NCBI GenBank assembly: GCA_030038335.1
Contig: JASHPC010000140.1
Location: 1 to 12,767 of the forward strand
Reading direction: 5' to 3'
DNA length: 12,767 bases
DNA from: Vulcanimicrobiota bacterium
GTDB taxonomy: Bacteria > Vulcanimicrobiota > Vulcanimicrobiia > Vulcanimicrobiales > Vulcanimicrobiaceae
The translations under genes were made by a program, and so were the position numbers. The stretch's first letter is position 1, and each line of letters opens with the position of its first letter. Below the pieces are notes generated by a model. That model saw only the letters and a list, made by a program, of their open reading frames with translations, did not search any database and had not been told where the DNA came from. This document shows positions 8,781-12,767 of this stretch, one piece after another.

Positions 8781-10900
8781 CCGTTGCTGCCGTGTTCTCT
8801 TTGCTCTTCGCCGGCTCCGCCGCCTCCGCCGCCGCTGCGCCCGCGCCGTTCACGATGGCGCAGATTCTCGGCTACCCGTTTCCGGAGGTTCTCGTTGGCG
8901 ATGCGCACGGCAGGGCGATTGCGTATTCGCTCGATACGCGCGGCGTTCGTAGCGTGTGGTTCGCGTCTGCTCCCGGCTTCGCGCCGGAAGAGCTGTTTTC
9001 GTCGAATGCCGATGACGGTCAGGAAATCAGCAACGTGAGTATCTCGAACGACGACACGCACGTCGTGTACGTTCGCGGCGGTGACCACGATGCAAACTGG
9101 CCCGAGCCGCTGCAGCCGGATCCCGCGTCATATCCTTTGGAGCAGGAGATGCAAGTATGGTCGGTTGCGACTGCGGGCGGCGAGCCGAAGCTGCTCGGTA
9201 ACGGCGACGCACCGGTCGTGTCGCCTGACGGCACGCGCGTCGCGTTTACTGCAGACGGCGCGGTGATGATTGCGCCGATCGACGGCACCATCGCAGCAAA
9301 GAGGCTATTCTTCGACCGCGGACAGGATTCGGATCTGCACTGGTCGCCCGATAGTTCCGCGCTCGCCTTCGTGTCAGCGCGTACGGATCACAGTTTCATC
9401 GCAATTTATCGCAACGACTCGACGCCGATTCAATATCTCGCGCCGACGACGTCGCAAGACGTCATGCCTCGCTGGTCGAGCGACGGAAGCCGCATCGCGT
9501 TCGTTCGCTTGCACGGTGACGGCGGTCCGCCGGAGAATCCGTTCAACTGGAATCCGATTCCATGGCAGATCATGGTCAGCGACGTTCGTACGGGAGCGAC
9601 GCACGTTGTTTGGGTCAGCGGCACTAGGAATCGCGATTCGCTGATGGAGACTGGCGGCGGCCCAGTGCTGTTCTGGGCTGACGCGAGCGCTCCAAACGAC
9701 CGCCTCGTCTTCGCGAGCGAACGCGACAACTGGCCGCACCTTTACGAGGTATCGCCGAATGGCGGCGGCGCGCGTCTCTTAACGCCTGGCTCGTTCATGG
9801 TCGAAGATACCTCGCTGACGCCGAACGCTCGCGCCGTCGTCTACACCGCGAACACTGGCGTGACGCCTGGAGACGACGACCGGCGCCATCTCTTTCGCGT
9901 CGATCTTCGAAGTGGCCGCATCACGGAGCTGACGAGCGGCGCGAGCAGCGAAACCGGACCGGCCGCGCTTGCGGACGGCGCCGTCGCATTTAATCACGCG
10001 ACTGCGCACCTGCCGCTTCTCGTGACGCTGCTCTCCAAAGGGTCGGAGCACGCGCTCGACGGCGATCAGCTTCCGGCATCGTTTCCCGCGTCGCAACTCG
10101 TGACCCCGCAAGAGGTTTCGTTTCGCGCTGCCGATGGATGGTTAATCCATGGACAGCTCTTCCTTCCGCGCGGCGTTAGCGGTCGCCGGCCTGCAATTGT
10201 CTTCGTGCACGGCGGTCCGCCTCGGCAGATGCTGCTGACGTGGCATTACATGGACTACTACACGAACTCGTACGCCGTCAATCAATACCTCGCGAACCGC
10301 GGTTTCGTCGTGCTCTCCGTGAACTATCGTCTCGGCATCGGCTACGGGCATGATTTCAACTTCCCGGCACGATGGGGACCGACCGGAGCGTCGGAGTATC
10401 AAGACGTTGTTGCCGGCGCACGCTTTTTACAGCACGACGCGCACGTCGATCCAACGCGCATCGGCATCTGGGGCGGTTCCTACGGCGGGTACCTCACCGC
10501 GCTCGCTCTCGCTCGTAACTCCAACATCTTCAAAGCTGGCGTCGACTTTCACGGCGTGCACGACTGGTCTTTCGACGTCGACAATCCCTTATGGGGATTT
10601 ACTCAGACGAAGCGCTATGAGCAATACGACACGCGGGCGATCATGAAGCTTGCTTGGGAATCATCGCCGGACGCGTCGATTTCAACGTGGCGCTCCCCGG
10701 TGCTGCTCATTCAAGGCGATGACGATCGCAACGTGGAGTTCCACCAAATGGTCGATCTCGTCGAGCGCCTGCGCAACACGCCTGTGCATTACGAGCAAAT
10801 TGTCATTCCGAACGAGATCCACGGGTTCTTGCGGTATGCGAGCTGGTTACGCGCCGACTCGGCGACGGCAGCATTCTTCGAACGCGAACTCCGCCCGTAG
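8768..10900 (+). CDS. Secreted S9 family peptidase (prolyl oligopeptidase / DPP IV-like)
   Basis: This 710-residue serine peptidase has an N-terminal Sec signal (MKLASVAAVFSLLF, likely cleaved near 22-26), a beta-propeller of PD40/WD40-like units (about 40-430; for example DAPVVSPDGTRVAFTADG near 147-164 and WSSDGSRIAFV at 236-246) and a C-terminal alpha/beta-hydrolase domain (about 445-710). The oxyanion-side HGGPP is at 481-485. The catalytic triad is seen as Ser571 in GGSYGG, Asp653 in GDDDRNV and His685 in EIHGF. Family members cut dipeptides or acyl-amino acids from the ends of peptides; the periplasm is the likely site. Substrate choice cannot be read from sequence alone, and DPP IV-like and acylaminoacyl-peptidase-like activity are both possible. 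The start gives a canonical signal peptide although no Shine-Dalgarno is visible. The divergent DUF5916 neighbour is also exported, hinting at joint use of external peptides or glycopolymers (inference). Confidence 0.92.
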   Translation: MKLASVAAVFSLLFAGSAASAAAAPAPFTMAQILGYPFPEVLVGDAHGRAIAYSLDTRGVRSVWFASAPGFAPEELFSSNADDGQEISNVSISNDDTHVVYVRGGDHDANWPEPLQPDPASYPLEQEMQVWSVATAGGEPKLLGNGDAPVVSPDGTRVAFTADGAVMIAPIDGTIAAKRLFFDRGQDSDLHWSPDSSALAFVSARTDHSFIAIYRNDSTPIQYLAPTTSQDVMPRWSSDGSRIAFVRLHGDGGPPENPFNWNPIPWQIMVSDVRTGATHVVWVSGTRNRDSLMETGGGPVLFWADASAPNDRLVFASERDNWPHLYEVSPNGGGARLLTPGSFMVEDTSLTPNARAVVYTANTGVTPGDDDRRHLFRVDLRSGRITELTSGASSETGPAALADGAVAFNHATAHLPLLVTLLSKGSEHALDGDQLPASFPASQLVTPQEVSFRAADGWLIHGQLFLPRGVSGRRPAIVFVHGGPPRQMLLTWHYMDYYTNSYAVNQYLANRGFVVLSVNYRLGIGYGHDFNFPARWGPTGASEYQDVVAGARFLQHDAHVDPTRIGIWGGSYGGYLTALALARNSNIFKAGVDFHGVHDWSFDVDNPLWGFTQTKRYEQYDTRAIMKLAWESSPDASISTWRSPVLLIQGDDDRNVEFHQMVDLVERLRNTPVHYEQIVIPNEIHGFLRYASWLRADSATAAFFERELRP

Positions 10901-10913
10901 CTATGCAGCCCCT

Positions 10914-10949
10914 CGACTTCGGCGCTACGCGCCTATGCTCGCGGTGACA
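10914..10949. repeat. REP-like intergenic element, copy B (inverted relative to copy A)
   Basis: Between the S9 peptidase stop (10900) and the typA stop (10957), the run CTATGCTCGCGGTGACA (10933-10949) is the reverse complement of the copy A core with 2 mismatches in 17. It is preceded by CTCGACTTC and a small hairpin GGCGC-TAC-GCGCC (10921-10933). The order CTCGACTTC ... GCTACGCGC ... GGTGACA follows the known style of CCTTCGACT...GCTACGCTCAGGGTGACA intergenic repeats. No T-tract terminator is seen in this 56-bp gap. Confidence 0.6.
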
Positions 10950-10956
10950 GTGCGGC

Positions 10957-12767
10957 TTAGCGTCTGCGGGCTTTGAGACGATCGCTTTCGTCGAGAATGC
11001 GTTTGCGCAGACGAATCGACTTCGGCGTGACCTCGACGAGCTCGTCGTCCTCGATGAACTCGATCGCGCGTTCGAGCGAGAGATCCTCCGGCGGGGCGAG
11101 CTTGACGTTTTCGTCGGAGCCCGCAGCGCGCATGTTCGTGAGCTTCTTTTCGCGCACGACGTTGAGCGCGACGTCGAACGAGTCGTTGGCGCGACCGACG
11201 ATCATGCCTTCGTAGATATCGGCGCCTGGCCCGATGAAGAAGCGGCCGCGCTGTTCCACGCCCATGAGCGCGTAACCGGTCGCGCGTCCGGTATCGCTCG
11301 CAACGAGCGCGCCGACGGCCCGGCCAGCCAACTCACCCTGCCACGGCTGGTGGTCGTAGTAGGTGTGCGACATGACGGCCGTGCCACGTGAAAGCGTCAA
11401 GAGCTCGCCACGCAAGCCGAAGATCGCGCGCGTCGGCATCGTGTACTCCAAGCGCCGTGACTCTGCTTGTGTCACGAGATTTGACATCGTCGCCTTGCGC
11501 CTGCCAAGCGCTTCGATTACGGCGCCCGCATGCTCCTCGGGAACGTCGATGACAACGTACTCGACGGGCTCGTAGCGCTTTCCGTTGCGTTCAGTGACGA
11601 TGACGTGCGGCTTGGAAACGGCAAGCTCGTAGCCTTCCCGGCGCATCGTCTCGATGAGAATGGAGAGATGGAGCTCTCCCCGCCCGCGCACTTCGAACGT
11701 GTCGGGAGACTCAGTATCGACGACGCGCAACGCGACGTTCGACTCCAGCTCGCGCATGAGCCGCTCGCGAATCTGACGCGACGTGAGGAACTTTCCTTCG
11801 CGTCCTGCAAACGGCGACGTGTTCACGCTGAAAAACATCGAGACCGTCGGCTCGTCGACCGCAACTGCGTGCAAACCCTCAGGCGTTTCCGCGTCCGCGA
11901 TCGTGTCGCCGATGTTCAAATCCTCGATTCCGGAGATGCAGACGATATCGCCGGCAGAGGCTTCCTCGACTTCAAGTCTCTCGAGCCCCTGAAACGTGAG
12001 CAGTTTCGTGAGTCGCAGTCCCGCCGTGACGGTACCGTCGCGTGCGACTTTCGCGATGGGCATGTTCACGCGCGAGCTTCCGCGGAAGATGCGCCCGACG
12101 CCGATGCGGCCGACGTAGCGGTTGTGATCGATGGCAGAGATGAGGAGTTGAAACGAACCGTCCTCAGCGGGCGCCTCCGGAACGCGTGCGAGCATCGCCG
12201 CAAAAAGCGGTTCGAGGTCGCGTCCGGCAACAGCGGGATCCCTCGTTGCAGTCCCGGCCTTTGCGTTCGTGTAAACGACGGGAAAATCGGCTTGCTCGTC
12301 CTCGGCCCCGAGCTCGATGAAGAGATCGAAGACGTCGTTCACGACTTCTACCGGGCGCGCGTCTTTTCGATCGATCTTGTTGACGACGACGATCGCACGG
12401 AGATCGAGCTCGAGCGCTTTGCGCAGCACGAAACGCGTCTGCGGCATTACGCCTTCCGCGGCGTCGACGAGGAGCAACACGCCCTGCACCATCTGGAGCA
12501 CGCGCTCGACCTCGCCGCCGAAGTCCGCGTGGCCCGGCGTGTCGACGATGTTGAACTTCACGCCTCCGTGCGTTATCGACGTGTTCTTCGCAAGGATCGT
12601 GATGCCGCGCTCGCGCTCGAGAGGATTGGAGTCGAGTACGCGGGACTCGACGGCTTGCCCCTCACGAAAGACGCCACTCTGCTTGAGCATCGCGTCGACG
12701 AGCGTCGTCTTACCGTGGTCGACGTGCGCGATGATCGCGACGTTGCGGAGATCCGGCCTGGTTCGCA
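10957..12767 (-). CDS. typA: Ribosome-associated translational GTPase TypA/BipA (start codon cut by window edge)
   Basis: TypA/BipA is an EF-G-like GTPase that binds the ribosome and helps 50S assembly and stress or cold adaptation. The reading frame is open to the last base and reads RTRPDLRNVAIIAHVDHGKT, so the P-loop (AHVDHGKT) lies upstream of the internal ATG at 12690. The last two window bases supply the TG of what is most likely the initiator codon, giving about 603 residues (E. coli 607). With that numbering: G1 14-21, RERGITI 52-58, G3 DTPGH 76-80, G4 NKID 130-133, and G5 as NAKAG rather than the more common SAL/SAK. Next come domain II (about 210-295), EF-G III-like and V-like domains, and the BipA-specific C-terminal domain with TNMRAAGSD and FIEDDELVEVTP. 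It converges on the S9 peptidase gene with a 56-bp gap. The promoter lies outside the window. Confidence 0.96.
   Translation of the reverse strand, partial: RTRPDLRNVAIIAHVDHGKTTLVDAMLKQSGVFREGQAVESRVLDSNPLERERGITILAKNTSITHGGVKFNIVDTPGHADFGGEVERVLQMVQGVLLLVDAAEGVMPQTRFVLRKALELDLRAIVVVNKIDRKDARPVEVVNDVFDLFIELGAEDEQADFPVVYTNAKAGTATRDPAVAGRDLEPLFAAMLARVPEAPAEDGSFQLLISAIDHNRYVGRIGVGRIFRGSSRVNMPIAKVARDGTVTAGLRLTKLLTFQGLERLEVEEASAGDIVCISGIEDLNIGDTIADAETPEGLHAVAVDEPTVSMFFSVNTSPFAGREGKFLTSRQIRERLMRELESNVALRVVDTESPDTFEVRGRGELHLSILIETMRREGYELAVSKPHVIVTERNGKRYEPVEYVVIDVPEEHAGAVIEALGRRKATMSNLVTQAESRRLEYTMPTRAIFGLRGELLTLSRGTAVMSHTYYDHQPWQGELAGRAVGALVASDTGRATGYALMGVEQRGRFFIGPGADIYEGMIVGRANDSFDVALNVVREKKLTNMRAAGSDENVKLAPPEDLSLERAIEFIEDDELVEVTPKSIRLRKRILDESDRLKARRR

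Overview
The window comes from a GC-rich (roughly 60% G+C by eye) bacterial chromosome. Most genes are housekeeping: DNA gyrase A, thioredoxin, a purine deaminase, ClpB and the GTPase TypA/BipA. They sit among exported proteins: a lipoprotein beta-propeller, a predicted outer-membrane DUF5916-type barrel and an S9 peptidase. Sec and lipoprotein signals plus an outer-membrane-type barrel point to a diderm (Gram-negative-type) organism. The propeller with GN(V/I)AP-type repeats and the intergenic motif related to TGTCACCCTGAGCGTAG remind me of Candidatus Eremiobacterota/Vulcanimicrobiota (WPS-2)-like genomes. That placement is from memory of the style only and is low confidence. No gene is clearly foreign.

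Layout. Positions 1-3815, plus strand: the 3' half of gyrA, a 9-codon leader-like ORF, trxA, an adenine-deaminase-type member of the adenosine deaminase family (its TTG start overlaps the trxA stop), and a lipoprotein beta-propeller. This run ends in a strong intrinsic terminator at 3787-3815, so trxA, the deaminase and the lipoprotein look like one transcript, possibly read through from gyrA. Positions 3848-6494, plus strand: clpB, with a TATAAAT box so close to its ATG that a leaderless message is likely. Positions 6510-8780, minus strand: a family 9 carbohydrate-binding-like/DUF5916 outer-membrane protein. Positions 8768-10900, plus strand: a secreted S9 (prolyl oligopeptidase/DPP IV-like) peptidase, whose start overlaps the divergent DUF5916 start by 13 bp. 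Positions 10957-12767, minus strand: typA, essentially complete, with its start codon cut by the window edge.

How the parts relate. Both convergent junctions (clpB/DUF5916 and S9 peptidase/typA) hold a copy of the same short REP-like element, and in clpB the element supplies the last codons and the stop. The DUF5916 protein and the S9 peptidase are both exported and share a divergent locus, so they may act together in the envelope, for example in peptide or polymer handling (inference only). No stretch above 300 bases lacks a gene. I see no tRNA, rRNA, CRISPR array, insertion sequence, integrase or attachment site. I found no convincing new multi-gene system. The most interesting signals are small-scale: the overlapping divergent starts, the REP-like pair, the leader ORF before trxA, an extra cysteine beside the thioredoxin active site, and a lipoprotein propeller whose last blade appears to be built from both chain ends.
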